A stretch of DNA of 64,000 nt from Salinicoccus sp. RF5 (GCF_020786625.1 NZ_JAJGRC010000002.1:1-64000), one strand, 5' to 3'. Positions 29,795-41,183 are shown, counted from the stretch's first letter. Numbers and translations are program-made. Notes: generated by a model from the letters alone, not told the origin.

Positions 29795-30724
29795 ATGAGT
29801 AAACTTTATAATAGCATTACAGAAGTCATCGGCAACACGCCACTTGTGAAGCTTAACAACCTGACAGACGACAGCATGGCCGACATCTACGTGAAGCTGG
29901 AATTCATGAACCCTGGAAGCTCAGTCAAGGACCGCATCGCCCTTTCCATGATCGAACGCGCTGAAGAAGAAGGCGTATTGACCGAAGGGACGACGATCAT
30001 CGAACCGACAAGCGGGAATACCGGCATCGGTCTGGCGATGGTGGCAGCAAGCAAGGGATACAAGACCATCCTTGTCATGCCGGACACGATGAGCAAGGAG
30101 CGCCGGAACCTGCTCAAGGCATATGGCGCAGAACTCATCCTTACCCCTGGTGCTGAAGGCATGAAGGGCGCAATCAAGAAGGCTGGCGAACTTGTTGAAA
30201 AGCATGGCTACTTCATGCCGCAGCAGTTCGAGAACATGGCGAACCCTGAAATCCACGAGCGTACGACAGGCCGCGAATTGGTCGAGCAGACGGAAGGCCT
30301 CGATGTTGCCGGATTCGTTTCAGGCATCGGTACAGGCGGCACGATTTCAGGTGCCGGCAAAGTATTGAAAGAGGCGTATCCCGAGCTTGCCATCTATGCT
30401 GTGGAACCGAAGGACTCCCCAGTACTGAGCGGGGGCGAACCTGGTCCGCACAAGTTGCAGGGACTGGGCGCCGGCTTTGTGCCGAAGACGCTGGATACTG
30501 AAATCTACGATGAAGTCATTCAGATCGGCAACGATGAAGCGATGGAATGGGCGCGTGAACTCGCGGCCAAAGAAGGCATACTTGGTGGCATCTCCTCCGG
30601 TGCGGCAGTGCTGGCAAGTATTGAAGTCGCCAAGAAGCTTGGCAAAGGAAAGAGCGTCATTACAGTATTGCCATCCAACGGTGAGAGGTACCTCTCAACA
30701 CCGCTGTTCAATTTCGAAGGCTGA
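29795..30724 (+). CDS. cysK: Cysteine synthase A (O-acetylserine sulfhydrylase)
   Basis: CysK makes cysteine from O-acetylserine and sulfide. The PLP lysine is K45 in SSVKDRIA, the phosphate loop PTSGNTGIG is near residue 70 and the [11 protein letters not shown] loop near 180. 309 aa is typical. In Bacillus the enzyme also acts with the CymR repressor; no clear CymR box could be defined in the 69-bp gap upstream. The AAAGGGAG ribosome site is well placed. Confidence 0.96.
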   Translation: MSKLYNSITEVIGNTPLVKLNNLTDDSMADIYVKLEFMNPGSSVKDRIALSMIERAEEEGVLTEGTTIIEPTSGNTGIGLAMVAASKGYKTILVMPDTMSKERRNLLKAYGAELILTPGAEGMKGAIKKAGELVEKHGYFMPQQFENMANPEIHERTTGRELVEQTEGLDVAGFVSGIGTGGTISGAGKVLKEAYPELAIYAVEPKDSPVLSGGEPGPHKLQGLGAGFVPKTLDTEIYDEVIQIGNDEAMEWARELAAKEGILGGISSGAAVLASIEVAKKLGKGKSVITVLPSNGERYLSTPLFNFEG

Positions 30725-30738
30725 TGCCAGTCATCTTG

Positions 30739-30774
30739 AATACCATATCCCTTTGGGGTATGGTATTTTATTTT
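30739..30774 (+). terminator. cysK terminator
   Basis: AATACCATATCCC and GGGGTATGGTATT form a 13-bp stem around TTT (30739-30767), followed by TTATTTT. Confidence 0.92.
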
Positions 30775-30807
30775 ACCTGGAAGCCATTATATTTCATCAC
30801 TTATACA

Positions 30808-31994
<1,187 letters not shown>

Positions 31995-31995
<1 letters not shown>

Positions 31996-32471
31996 TGGCG
32001 GTTGTATATTTGGGACTTGGAAGCAATATGGGGGATCGAAGGGACAACCTGGAATCCGCCATCCAAAGACTTGATGACCATGAAGCGATAGAAGTTGTCA
32101 AACGTTCCTCCATCCTTGAAACAGAACCCTATGGAAAGACAGACCAGCCGAACTTCATGAACATGTGCCTGATGATAGAAACACGTATATCCCCTTTGGA
32201 TCTGTTGGAAGTCGTCCTGTCGATCGAGCACGATCTGGGCCGTGTCCGGAAGGAAGTCTGGGGACCGCGGACAATCGATATCGATATACTGCTTTATGAG
32301 GATCTGGAACTTTCATTGGATGAATTGAATATTCCACATGCGGAAATGCATAAGCGCAGTTTCGTCCTTGAGCCCCTGTCGGAAATCGCCGGTGACGTGG
32401 TCCACCCGGGAACGGGACGGACGATAGAAGCAATGAGGAGAGCACTTGAAGCGGGTGAGACGAATGTTTAG
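31995..32471 (+). CDS. folK: Hydroxymethyl-dihydropterin pyrophosphokinase
   Basis: HPPK transfers pyrophosphate to the pterin before DHPS acts. The N-terminal [15 protein letters not shown] and the metal-binding [12 protein letters not shown] motif near residue 92 identify it. 158 aa is normal. Stop-start overlap with folB (TAATG) and 8-bp overlap with dus suggest coupled translation. Confidence 0.95.
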
Positions 32472-33459
32472 GATCGGCGATGTGGAGATGGCCAACAGGG
32501 TGGTACTTGCCCCGATGGCAGGCGTGTGCAACGCTGCGTTCAGATTGACGGTCAAGGAATTTGGTGCAGGGCTCGTCTGTGCCGAGATGATCAGCGACAA
32601 GGCACTCCTGTTCGGCAATGAAAAGACGATGAAGATGCTTTATATAGATGAGAATGAACGGCCGATGTCGCTTCAGATATCCGGCGGGGAAAAGGATACG
32701 CTTGTGGAAGCGGCCAAATATGTGGATCAGAATACGACAGCTGATATCATAGACATCAACATGGGATGTCCGGTCTCCAAGATCATCCGATGTGAAGCCG
32801 GCGCCCGTTGGCTGCTCGATCCGGATAAGATCTACGATATGGTCAGTGCAGTCGTCGAGAATGTATCAAAGCCCGTGACGGTGAAGATGCGCATCGGTTG
32901 GGACAGCGATCATATATATGCAGTGGAGAATGCTAAAATGGCGGAGAAGGCCGGGGCCGCCGCCATCAGCATGCATGGCCGCACACGTGAGCAGATGTAT
33001 GAAGGTGAAGCGGATTGGGACATCATCCGTCAGGTCAAGGAGGCCGTCAGCATTCCGGTCATCGGCAATGGCGACGTCACATCCCCGGAACGCGCCCAGA
33101 AGATGCTGGATGAGACCGGTGTAGATGCGGTGATGATCGGAAGGGAAGCGCTCGGCAATCCGTGGATGATCTATAGGACGGTGCACTACCTTGAAACAGG
33201 CGAACTGATCGGGGAGCCTGGGCTTGAAGAGAAGATGGAAGTGCTCAAACTCCATATGGACCGCCTGATCACCCTTAAGGGTGAAAAGGTCGCTGTCATG
33301 GAGATGCGTAAGCATGCTTCATGGTACCTGAAAAATATAAAGGGCAACGGCAATGTACGCAGGGCAATCAACCAAGCGGAAACAAGAGAGGCTGTTGTCT
33401 CTGCAATAGACAAATTCGTTGAGGAACAAATGGAACAACAAAATGAAATGATAGTATAG
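32464..33459 (+). CDS. dus: tRNA-dihydrouridine synthase
   Basis: This FMN enzyme reduces uridines in the D loop of tRNA. The 331-aa TIM-barrel protein has the [12 protein letters not shown] motif, the catalytic-Cys NMGCPVSKI motif near residue 100 and GNGDVTSPE for FMN phosphate. I start at ATG 32464 (GGGTGA upstream); the ORF extends further only with TTG/GTG codons inside folK. The substrate positions cannot be read from sequence. Dus lies before lysS as in Bacillus (yacF). Confidence 0.93.
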   Translation: MFRIGDVEMANRVVLAPMAGVCNAAFRLTVKEFGAGLVCAEMISDKALLFGNEKTMKMLYIDENERPMSLQISGGEKDTLVEAAKYVDQNTTADIIDINMGCPVSKIIRCEAGARWLLDPDKIYDMVSAVVENVSKPVTVKMRIGWDSDHIYAVENAKMAEKAGAAAISMHGRTREQMYEGEADWDIIRQVKEAVSIPVIGNGDVTSPERAQKMLDETGVDAVMIGREALGNPWMIYRTVHYLETGELIGEPGLEEKMEVLKLHMDRLITLKGEKVAVMEMRKHASWYLKNIKGNGNVRRAINQAETREAVVSAIDKFVEEQMEQQNEMIV

Positions 33460-34959
<1,500 letters not shown>

Positions 34960-34970
34960 TGTAAGTATAT

Positions 34971-35010
34971 AATAATACGCCCAAAATTTCATTTGGGTGT
35001 ATTATTTCCC
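34971..35010 (+). terminator. lysS terminator
   Basis: AATAATACGCCCAAA (34971-34985) pairs with TTTGGGTGTATTATT (34992-35006). The long hairpin ends in a short T-rich stretch. Confidence 0.8.
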
Positions 35011-35030
35011 TAATAAAATGATTAAATGTG

Positions 35031-35060
35031 TTGACGCGGACGGCTGATATAGGATATTAT
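35031..35060 (+). promoter_or_regulatory. tRNA cluster promoter
   Basis: TTGACG (35031-35036), 18 bp, TATTAT (35055-35060), 33 bp before the first tRNA gene. Confidence 0.7.
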
Positions 35061-35092
35061 GAAACAGTCGTGATTGAGCAACACATCTTTCA

Positions 35093-35168
35093 GGAGAATT
35101 AGCTCAGCTGGGAGAGCATCTGCCTTACAAGCAGAGGGTCGGCGGTTCGAACCCGTCATTCTCCACCA
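35093..35168 (+). tRNA. tRNA-Val (anticodon UAC)
   Basis: The acceptor ends GGAGAAT and ATTCTCC pair, the anticodon loop is CTTACAA, and the TTCGAAC T-loop is present. The CCA end is encoded (35166-35168). It is the first gene of the cluster. Confidence 0.96.
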
Positions 35169-35187
35169 TTTAAAACTTAATGATTCA

Positions 35188-35263
35188 GCCGGTCTAGCTC
35201 AATTGGCAGAGCAACTGACTTGTAATCAGTAGGTTGGGGGTTCGATTCCTCTGGCCGGCACCA
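35188..35263 (+). tRNA. tRNA-Thr (anticodon UGU)
   Basis: GCCGGTC pairs with GGCCGGC, and the anticodon loop CTTGTAA sits on a 5-bp ACTGA/TCAGT stem. CCA is encoded at 35261-35263. Confidence 0.96.
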
Positions 35264-35340
35264 TCTGATTTGCAACAAGTCATACTCCATTTGACGGATG
35301 ACGGAAATCAAACGGGGATATCTTCCTCTGTATCATATAT

Positions 35341-35424
35341 GCGGGTGTGGCGGAATTGGCAGACGCGCTAGAATCAGGATCTAGTGCCTTTAACGGCGTG
35401 GGGGTTCGAGTCCCTTCACCCGCA
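35341..35424 (+). tRNA. tRNA-Leu (anticodon CAG)
   Basis: GCGGGTG pairs with CACCCGC. The anticodon loop ATCAGGA is on a CTAGA/TCTAG stem, and a long variable arm (class II tRNA) is present. CCA is not encoded. The 77-bp gap before it (35264-35340) contains no tRNA. Confidence 0.95.
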
Positions 35425-35450
35425 TCATATATTCAATTTCATATTATCAA

Positions 35451-35525
35451 GCGGAAGTAGTTCAGTGGTAGAACACCACCTTGCCAAGGTGGGGGTCGCG
35501 GGTTCGAATCCCGTCTTCCGCTCCA
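35451..35525 (+). tRNA. tRNA-Gly (anticodon GCC)
   Basis: GCGGAAG pairs with CTTCCGC, the anticodon loop is TTGCCAA, the discriminator is T, and CCA is encoded at 35523-35525. Confidence 0.96.
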
Positions 35526-35534
35526 TTATTTTTT

Positions 35535-35560
35535 AAGCGGTCATGCCGTTTTATTTTTTT
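35535..35560 (+). terminator. Terminator-like hairpin inside the tRNA cluster
   Basis: AAGCGG and CCGTTT pair around TCATG and are followed by TATTTTTTT, 8 bp before tRNA-Arg. There is no room for a new promoter before tRNA-Arg, so it may attenuate transcription or guide processing. Confidence 0.55.
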
Positions 35561-35567
35561 GTTTCAT

Positions 35568-35641
35568 GCGCCCGTAGCTCAATTGGATAGAGCGTTTGAC
35601 TACGGATCAAGAGGTTAGGGGTTCGACTCCTCTCGGGCGCG
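35568..35641 (+). tRNA. tRNA-Arg (anticodon ACG)
   Basis: GCGCCCG pairs with CGGGCGC, and the anticodon loop CTACGGA gives ACG, normally edited to ICG to read CGN codons. CCA is not encoded. Confidence 0.96.
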
Positions 35642-35653
35642 CTCAATAACTTA

Positions 35654-35727
35654 CGGGAAGTAGCTCAGCTTGGTAGAGCACTTGGTTTGGGACCAAGGGG
35701 TCGCAGGTTCGAATCCTGTCTTCCCGA
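35654..35727 (+). tRNA. tRNA-Pro (anticodon UGG)
   Basis: CGGGAAG pairs with CTTCCCG, and the anticodon loop TTTGGGA is on a CTTGG/CCAAG stem. CCA is not encoded. Confidence 0.96.
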
Positions 35728-35753
35728 CTCTTAATAATATATATTTACATGAT

Positions 35754-35826
35754 GGGGGCTTAGCTCAGCTGGGAGAGCGCCTGCTTTGCACGCAGGAGGT
35801 CAGCGGTTCGATCCCGCTAGTCTCCA
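35754..35826 (+). tRNA. tRNA-Ala (anticodon UGC)
   Basis: GGGGGCT pairs with AGTCTCC (two G-U pairs), and the anticodon loop TTTGCAC is on a CCTGC/GCAGG stem. CCA is not encoded. Confidence 0.95.
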
Positions 35827-35850
35827 CTTTTATTTTCAATTACATAACAG

Positions 35851-35924
<74 letters not shown>

Positions 35925-35927
35925 CTC

Positions 35928-35960
35928 AAAAGACATGGAAATATCCATGTCTTTTTATTT
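35928..35960 (+). terminator. tRNA cluster terminator
   Basis: AAAAGACATGGA (35928-35939) and TCCATGTCTTTT (35944-35955) pair around AATA, followed by TATTTT. Confidence 0.92.
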
Positions 35961-36031
35961 TGTGTTGATATGGGCGCATCCTTCCTGATGCTTAGAAAAA
36001 CAGAGGGGGACGGGAAACCGGCCCCATATCC

Positions 36032-37366
36032 TCATACACCAACCTCCTCAAGAAAACGATCCAGAATTTCCATGATCTCCTCTGTTTCCTTTTCCCCGAT
36101 GCCCACAACGACGGTATCCTCAAGGTTCTTCTCATAGGAGTAGGCACTGCCGTGGACGAGTCCATGGTTTGCGGCAGCTTCTTCAAGATTCATGCCAGGC
36201 ACCCTGATGATGAAGTGCATGCCTGTATGCTCCCCGTGAATCTCGACGGCGTGATGTGCTGCAATCCGCCCGACGATGGTCTCCATCTTCTTCCGGTAGA
36301 CCTTGCGCATCCTGTTGATGTGTCGGGTCAGATAGCCCTGTTCCATGAAACGGGCGACGATGTGCTGCATCTGCCTGGGTACGTTGCATGAGAGCGCCTT
36401 CTGGTAATAAAGTTCAGCAAGTGAGGCGGGCAGCACCATGCAGGACAGCCGCAAAGAGGGATAGAGGGATTTTGAGAATGTGCTCATATAGATGGTGCAA
36501 TCGTTCTGGTCGAGCCCCTGCAATGAGGGCAGGGGGCGCCCGGTATATCTGAATTCGCTGTCGTAGTCATCCTCGATGATATAGTGGCCATTACGGCTTA
36601 CATGGTTCAGCAGCTGGATGCGCTTCTGGAGGGACATGACCGCTCCGCTCGGGAACTGATGGGAGGGGGTGACGTGGACCACCGGATGGGCGAGGTCCGC
36701 CACCTGATCGACATCTATGCCGTCTTCAAGCACCCGGGCCGTGTCCATGCCGCTGTCTAGCCGATCGAGCACTTTACGGATGACCGGGTAGCCGGGATCT
36801 TCAATCGTCATCTTGGGATACTTCAGCAGGTACAGCACCTGTTCAAGCAGGAATTCCGTCGACGGGCCGATGAATATCTGATCGGTGGAGCATGTGACGC
36901 CCCGGTTGATGTTCAGATAGTGTCTGATCTGTTCCTTCAGTACCGTTTCTCCGCTGTCGTCCCCTTTATTCAGGAGTTCGGGGTCCGAATAGACGTCTCT
37001 GGCAATCTGCTTCAGCACATCACTCTGGACGAGCGTCGTATCGATGGTGCCGAGCGGCAGCGCATATTCCTTCCTTTCGGGGCGCCTGATTTTGGGGATG
37101 GTCTCCGGTTTGCCTTGATTGAGCTGTTCGATGGCGGATACATAGAACCCGCTTTTCTCCCTGCTGTAGATGAGGTCTTCATCCAGCAGCAGGTTATAGG
37201 CATGTTCGATGGTCGTCTGGCTGATGGCAAGGTCCGTCTTCAGCTGTCTTTTGCTCGGCAGCTTCTGGTCGCTTGCAAGCTCACCATTCAGTATCTGTTC
37301 CCTGAGTGCCGCATATAATTGTTCGAAAAGCGGTGTATCCGCCTGCCTGTCCAGATTAATCAGCAT
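36032..37366 (-). CDS. pdxR: MocR/GntR-family regulator of pyridoxal phosphate synthesis
   Basis: PdxR-type regulators fuse a winged-helix GntR domain (residues 1-75, with ASDQKLPSKRQLKTDLAISQTTIEHAY) to an aminotransferase-like PLP-binding domain. The PLP lysine is K299 in TFSKSLYPSLRL. Relatives activate pdxST when PLP is low and repress their own gene. It is transcribed divergently from pdxS, and repeats in the shared intergenic region look like its binding sites. 444 aa is normal. A good AGGGGGTC site precedes ATG 37366. Confidence 0.92.
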   Translation of the reverse strand: MLINLDRQADTPLFEQLYAALREQILNGELASDQKLPSKRQLKTDLAISQTTIEHAYNLLLDEDLIYSREKSGFYVSAIEQLNQGKPETIPKIRRPERKEYALPLGTIDTTLVQSDVLKQIARDVYSDPELLNKGDDSGETVLKEQIRHYLNINRGVTCSTDQIFIGPSTEFLLEQVLYLLKYPKMTIEDPGYPVIRKVLDRLDSGMDTARVLEDGIDVDQVADLAHPVVHVTPSHQFPSGAVMSLQKRIQLLNHVSRNGHYIIEDDYDSEFRYTGRPLPSLQGLDQNDCTIYMSTFSKSLYPSLRLSCMVLPASLAELYYQKALSCNVPRQMQHIVARFMEQGYLTRHINRMRKVYRKKMETIVGRIAAHHAVEIHGEHTGMHFIIRVPGMNLEEAAANHGLVHGSAYSYEKNLEDTVVVGIGEKETEEIMEILDRFLEEVGV

Positions 37367-37369
37367 AAT

Positions 37370-37417
37370 CTGACCCCCTAAAATTATTCCAAACTGACAC
37401 TTCTAAGTGTTCAGATT
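37370..37417. promoter_or_regulatory. Repeated CTGAC operator elements between pdxR and pdxS
   Basis: CTGAC occurs as direct repeats at 37370-37374 and 37394-37398. The second is the left half of an imperfect palindrome CTGACACTT / AAGTGTTCAG (37394-37414), and the ends AATCTGA (from 37368) and TCAGATT (to 37417) are mirror copies. Direct repeats with an inverted one are characteristic of MocR/PdxR sites. Likely -10 boxes for pdxS are TATACT (37424-37429) or TATAAT (37437-37442), both without a good -35, as expected of an activated promoter. Confidence 0.65.
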
Positions 37418-37469
37418 TAATTCTATACTATTTTAATATAATATCAATAGATAGAAGGAGTCGATATAG

Positions 37470-38354
37470 ATGCAGCAGACAGGTACTGAGAGAGTCAAAA
37501 GAGGCATGGCGGAAATGCAGAAGGGCGGGGTCATCATGGACGTCGTCAACGCGGAGCAGGCGAAGGTGGCCGAGGCGGCAGGTGCCGTGGCAGTCATGGC
37601 CCTGGAGCGTGTGCCATCCGATATCCGTGCAGCCGGCGGTGTGGCAAGAGCGTGTGACCCGAGGATCGTCGAGGAAGTGATGAATGCCGTGTCCATCCCG
37701 GTCATGGCGAAATGCAGAATCGGCCATATCACGGAAGCACGTGTGCTGGAGGCAATGGGCGTCGACTACATCGATGAATCCGAAGTGCTGACACCGGCAG
37801 ATGAAGTGTTCCACCTGAAGAAGGATGACTACACAGCACCGTTTGTCTGCGGCTGCCGGAACATCGGTGAAGCGGCAAGGCGTATCGGAGAAGGTGCAGC
37901 CATGCTCAGAACGAAAGGGGAGCCGGGTACAGGCAACATCGTGGAAGCGGTGAGGCATATGCGCATGGTCAACCAGCAGGTCCGTCAGATCGCTGTAATG
38001 AGCGATGACGAGCTTATGACCGAGGCGAAGAACCACGGTGCACCATATGACATCCTGAAGGAGATAAAGGAACTGGGCAAACTACCGGTCGTCAATTTTG
38101 CAGCCGGAGGCGTGGCGACACCGCAGGATGCGGCACTGATGATGGAACTGGGTGCAGATGGCGTATTCGTCGGCTCGGGTGTATTCAAGTCCGACAACCC
38201 TGAGAAGTTCGCCAAAGCGATTGTGGAGGCGACAACGCACTATCAGGACTATGAACTGATCGGCAAGCTTGCGAAGGAGCTTGGTACAGCAATGAAAGGC
38301 CTCGACATCAATCAGCTTTCCCTTGAAGACAGGATGCAGGAGCGCGGCTGGTAA
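37470..38354 (+). CDS. pdxS: Pyridoxal 5'-phosphate synthase subunit PdxS
   Basis: PdxS condenses ribose-5-phosphate, glyceraldehyde-3-phosphate and ammonia to PLP. The 294-aa (beta-alpha)8 protein shows the [17 protein letters not shown] start, [18 protein letters not shown] and the [11 protein letters not shown] segment. The KCRIGH motif holds one of the active-site lysines. AGAAGGAG precedes the ATG. It is coupled to pdxT by a TAATG overlap. Confidence 0.97.
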   Translation: MQQTGTERVKRGMAEMQKGGVIMDVVNAEQAKVAEAAGAVAVMALERVPSDIRAAGGVARACDPRIVEEVMNAVSIPVMAKCRIGHITEARVLEAMGVDYIDESEVLTPADEVFHLKKDDYTAPFVCGCRNIGEAARRIGEGAAMLRTKGEPGTGNIVEAVRHMRMVNQQVRQIAVMSDDELMTEAKNHGAPYDILKEIKELGKLPVVNFAAGGVATPQDAALMMELGADGVFVGSGVFKSDNPEKFAKAIVEATTHYQDYELIGKLAKELGTAMKGLDINQLSLEDRMQERGW

Positions 38355-38935
38355 TGAGGATCGGCATACTTGCCCTGCAGGGTGCTGTAAGGGAACACAA
38401 GAGGATGGTCGAGGCATGTGGGCAGGAAGCGGTCGCCATCAAGCGTGTGGATGAGCTGGCAGATATTGATGGCCTCATTCTTCCCGGCGGTGAATCCACT
38501 GCAATGCGGCGGCTGATGGACCGCTACGGCTTCACAGAAGCATTGAGGGAAAGCGACTTGCCGATGTTCGGGACCTGTGCCGGTGTCATCCTGCTCGCTG
38601 AGAGGATCATCGGACAGGATGAAGGACATCTCGGCAAGCTCGACATTACCGTCGAACGCAATTCATTCGGCCGGCAGGTGGACAGCTTCGAGGCCGAACT
38701 TGATATTGAAGGCATCGGGGAAAAGGCGCTTGCCGTCTTCATCCGGGCGCCCCATATCGATGCTGCAGGCAAAGGGGTACAGGTGCTGTCAAAGGTGGGG
38801 GAGAAGATCGTCGCAGTGCGTTCCGACCGCCATCTCGGCATCTCGTTCCACCCTGAACTGACGGATTCGCTCGTCTTTCATCGCTACTTCATCGAAATGG
38901 TGCAGGAAAATATGGCAAAAGAAGTATTGGCATAA
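38354..38935 (+). CDS. pdxT: Pyridoxal 5'-phosphate synthase glutaminase PdxT
   Basis: PdxT supplies ammonia from glutamine to PdxS. The class I-like glutaminase of 193 aa has LILPGGEST near residue 41, the nucleophile C75 in GTCAG and the catalytic His in SFHPELT near the C-terminus. It starts on the last base of the pdxS stop codon. Confidence 0.97.
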   Translation: MRIGILALQGAVREHKRMVEACGQEAVAIKRVDELADIDGLILPGGESTAMRRLMDRYGFTEALRESDLPMFGTCAGVILLAERIIGQDEGHLGKLDITVERNSFGRQVDSFEAELDIEGIGEKALAVFIRAPHIDAAGKGVQVLSKVGEKIVAVRSDRHLGISFHPELTDSLVFHRYFIEMVQENMAKEVLA

Positions 38936-38940
38936 AATTA

Positions 38941-38971
38941 AGGTGCAGATCAATTTGATCTGCACCTTTTT
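38941..38971. terminator. pdxT terminator
   Basis: AGGTGCAGATCA (38941-38952) and TGATCTGCACCT (38956-38967) pair, followed by TTTTTC. It may also serve the minus-strand dehydrogenase gene that ends at 38992. Confidence 0.9.
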
Positions 38972-38991
38972 CGCTTCTATTGATGCCCACT

Positions 38992-39891
38992 CTACTCATC
39001 CATCTTCAGCCGTGTCTTCCATCCTGCAGAGACCTCGGTGCCATCCTCCATCGGTTCGTGCAGACTGCCTGGAGTATTGGAGGATGCCGGTGCCTCCTCG
39101 ATGACATTTTTGACATGGTTTGCATTGAACTTTTCGGTAAGTCCTGGCAGCAGGCTTTCAGAGATGGCGGACCCCTTGGTTTTGACGCCGACTTCCACGC
39201 TTTCCTGTGGAGTGTCTATAAGACCGATGGTCGCCTCGATAACGCTTTTTGGCTCATCCATCGGCTTCATCTGTGCACGATGCCCGGAATAGTTCCCGGA
39301 ATGGTCGAACCATGGCGTATCCGTCGCCCATGGATGGACAGTGCATACGTGGATATCCTCATATCCCTCCACCTCCATTTCCCTTTGCAGACCATAGCTC
39401 AGGCCGGAGACTGCAAATTTGCTTGCGCTGTAGGTTGTGTAATATGGGAATGGCACTTTGGCGGCAACCGATCCGGCATTGATCAAGATGCCGGATTTCT
39501 GCGTCTTGAACTGTTTGAGCGCGTACTGGCTGCCGACCATTGTACCGAATACATTGATATCGAGGAGGCGCTTCATATCCTCAACAGGGAGTTCGGTGTA
39601 GGATCCGATGAGGCCCACACCCGCCATGTTGATCCATACATCAATCTTCCCGAATTTCTCAAGAGCGGCATCATGGATCCTTTTGACATCCGCTTCCTTG
39701 CTGATGTCCGTCGTCACTGCCACAGCCGACGGACCTATTTCTTCGGCGAGCTCCTCGATCAGATGAGTGCGGCGGGCCCCGATTACGACATTTGCCCCTT
39801 CTTCAGCAAGCTGCTGTGCGACGCCTTTACCGAGTCCGCTTGAAGCACCGATGATGACTGCCGTCAGTCCTTCCCGTTTCCTATCTGCCAT
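38992..39891 (-). CDS. Short-chain dehydrogenase/reductase
   Basis: This 299-aa Rossmann-fold oxidoreductase has the cofactor motif GASSGLGKG near residue 15, NMAGVG, the catalytic Ser in INAGSVAA and YSASK with the Tyr and Lys. The Arg after the second strand (GARRTH) suggests NADP(H). The C-terminal 70 residues are an extension beyond the standard 250-aa SDR with no recognisable domain. ATG 39891 has GGGGGAATATGAA upstream; the longer ORF starts with TTG inside that site. Substrate unknown. This is the first gene of the region that interrupts the pdxT-nupC order. Confidence 0.88.
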   Translation of the reverse strand: MADRKREGLTAVIIGASSGLGKGVAQQLAEEGANVVIGARRTHLIEELAEEIGPSAVAVTTDISKEADVKRIHDAALEKFGKIDVWINMAGVGLIGSYTELPVEDMKRLLDINVFGTMVGSQYALKQFKTQKSGILINAGSVAAKVPFPYYTTYSASKFAVSGLSYGLQREMEVEGYEDIHVCTVHPWATDTPWFDHSGNYSGHRAQMKPMDEPKSVIEATIGLIDTPQESVEVGVKTKGSAISESLLPGLTEKFNANHVKNVIEEAPASSNTPGSLHEPMEDGTEVSAGWKTRLKMDE

Positions 39892-39994
39892 TTCATATTC
39901 CCCCAATTCAGAGTAAGATTCAGTCCTCCATTTCCCGATATGGCGGGAGATACTCCTGTAAGCGGAAAAGACCGCCTCCTATGCTCTTATGGGA

Positions 39995-40021
39995 CAACTA
40001 TCTTTTAAAGTAAGATAGTTG
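39995..40021. promoter_or_regulatory. padR operator 1
   Basis: CAACTATCTT (39995-40004) and AAGATAGTTG (40012-40021) are perfect inverted arms around 7 bp. The site overlaps the -35 box of the padR promoter. The element AACTAT-N13-ATAGTT recurs in operator 2. Confidence 0.75.
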
Positions 40022-40047
40022 ACAGCTATAAAGCATTGAACTATAGT
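40019..40047 (+). promoter_or_regulatory. padR promoter
   Basis: TTGACA (40019-40024), 17 bp, TATAGT (40042-40047). A strong sigma-A promoter embedded between two copies of one palindrome. Confidence 0.85.
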
Positions 40048-40063
40048 ATATTATAAGATAGTT
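40039..40063. promoter_or_regulatory. padR operator 2
   Basis: AACTAT (40039-40044) and ATAGTT (40058-40063) are separated by 13 bp, the same geometry as operator 1, and centred 43 bp from it. The site covers the -10 box and the start of transcription. Confidence 0.7.
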
Positions 40064-40078
40064 GATTGGAGGGTGCCT

Positions 40079-40417
40079 ATGTCAGTTTCAGATCAGATGA
40101 TGAAAGGACTGCTTGACGGGGCGATTCTTGGCCTCATTGCACAAGGCGAGACATACGGCTATGAGATTCTGGAAAAGCTGAAGGGAAAGGACTTCCCGGA
40201 AATCAGCGATGGGAGCATCTATCCCGTATTGCTGCGCCTAAGTAAAAAAGGATACGTGAGTACACAGACCAGAAAGTCCGATACTGGCGGGCCCAAAAGG
40301 AAGTACTACTCTGTCACTGAACGTGGCCTGGAAGAATTGGAAGTATTTCGTCATAAATGGACATATCTCAATAGAGGTATGAACAATCTGATGGGGAGTG
40401 TTGAAAATGCTGAGTAA
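40079..40417 (+). CDS. PadR family transcriptional regulator
   Basis: The 112-aa protein is a winged-helix PadR regulator: LDGAILGLIAQGETYGYEI, SDGSIYPVLLRLSKKGYV and the wing KRKYYSVTERG are typical. Short PadR proteins (subfamily with only one C-terminal dimerization helix) commonly sit upstream of a HAAS membrane protein gene, as here. ATG 40079 has TGGAGGG at good spacing; the ORF's GTG 40073 overlaps that site. The duplicated operators suggest tight autorepression. The effector is unknown. Confidence 0.92.
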   Translation: MSVSDQMMKGLLDGAILGLIAQGETYGYEILEKLKGKDFPEISDGSIYPVLLRLSKKGYVSTQTRKSDTGGPKRKYYSVTERGLEELEVFRHKWTYLNRGMNNLMGSVENAE

Positions 40418-41180
40418 GAAAGCGGAGAAATTCCTGCTGGACTTGAGGCTGGAGCTGATGGCCCGGGGAAAAAGCAGTGAAGACATCGAAGAGATGGAGG
40501 AAGAATTACGGGATCATCTGACTGAAGCGGAAGCACGCGGTAAAAGTGTCGAGAGTGTTACTGGGGGTTCGGTAAAGGAATATATCAGATCAATATCAGA
40601 AGAGCTGTCCTTGGAAGCCGGTCTGAAGAAAAAAGGTGCTTTGCTGCTTGTCTACCTGTTTGGCCTCTTCACGATTCCAAGCCTGCTCAGCGGCCAGTTT
40701 GAACTTTCCACCTCACTGATCATCTATTATCTGCTTGTTCTCCTGTTTTTAGGATACGGCTCATTCTATGTAATCAAGGAAATGATCTTGAAGTATGGGG
40801 ACGATAAGAGAACGTACATCTTTTCCATCGCCTATGAAATATTCGTATTCGCCGGAATGATAGGCGGGCAATTTATTATCCGTTCCCATCCAGGCATCAT
40901 TATATACGAAGGCAGCCCGGAAATGAATTTCATCATCGGCCTATCTTTACTTGGTGTCTTCCTAATAACGACACTGTTCATGAAGCGGTGGTTCTTCACA
41001 GCACTCCTGCTCCTTCTGGCTATGCCTGAGCTGGTAGCCAGGTTTGCTACAGGCGGAGCATCCCCAATGAGTGAGAGGTACCTCATCATTTCCATGGTGG
41101 CCCTGTTCATCTCAAATATCATCGTAGTTTTGATTCTGATGTACATGTCAAAAAAGGAAAAGAGTCCAAGCGGATCATAG
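40407..41180 (+). CDS. HAAS-domain multi-pass membrane protein
   Basis: The first 75 residues form a cytoplasmic HAAS (DUF1700-like) helical domain: FLLDLRLELMARGKSSEDIEEMEEELRDHLTEA. The remaining 180 residues contain about six hydrophobic segments (around 78-98, 102-122, 140-158, 170-188, 195-215, 228-248). 257 aa from ATG 40407, which overlaps padR by 11 bp behind GGGGAG. HAAS domains are thought to help regulate or chaperone membrane partners together with PadR; the precise role is unknown. Confidence 0.82.
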   Translation: MLSKKAEKFLLDLRLELMARGKSSEDIEEMEEELRDHLTEAEARGKSVESVTGGSVKEYIRSISEELSLEAGLKKKGALLLVYLFGLFTIPSLLSGQFELSTSLIIYYLLVLLFLGYGSFYVIKEMILKYGDDKRTYIFSIAYEIFVFAGMIGGQFIIRSHPGIIIYEGSPEMNFIIGLSLLGVFLITTLFMKRWFFTALLLLLAMPELVARFATGGASPMSERYLIISMVALFISNIIVVLILMYMSKKEKSPSGS

Positions 41181-41183
41181 GGA

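Noticed and set aside
35264-35340. Possible hidden tRNA-Lys between tRNA-Thr and tRNA-Leu
   Set aside because: No cloverleaf, no TTT/CTT anticodon loop and no T-loop could be found.
38980-39843. 287-codon plus-strand frame opposite the SDR gene
   Set aside because: Cys/His/Trp-rich shadow of the SDR, whose motifs are intact on the minus strand.
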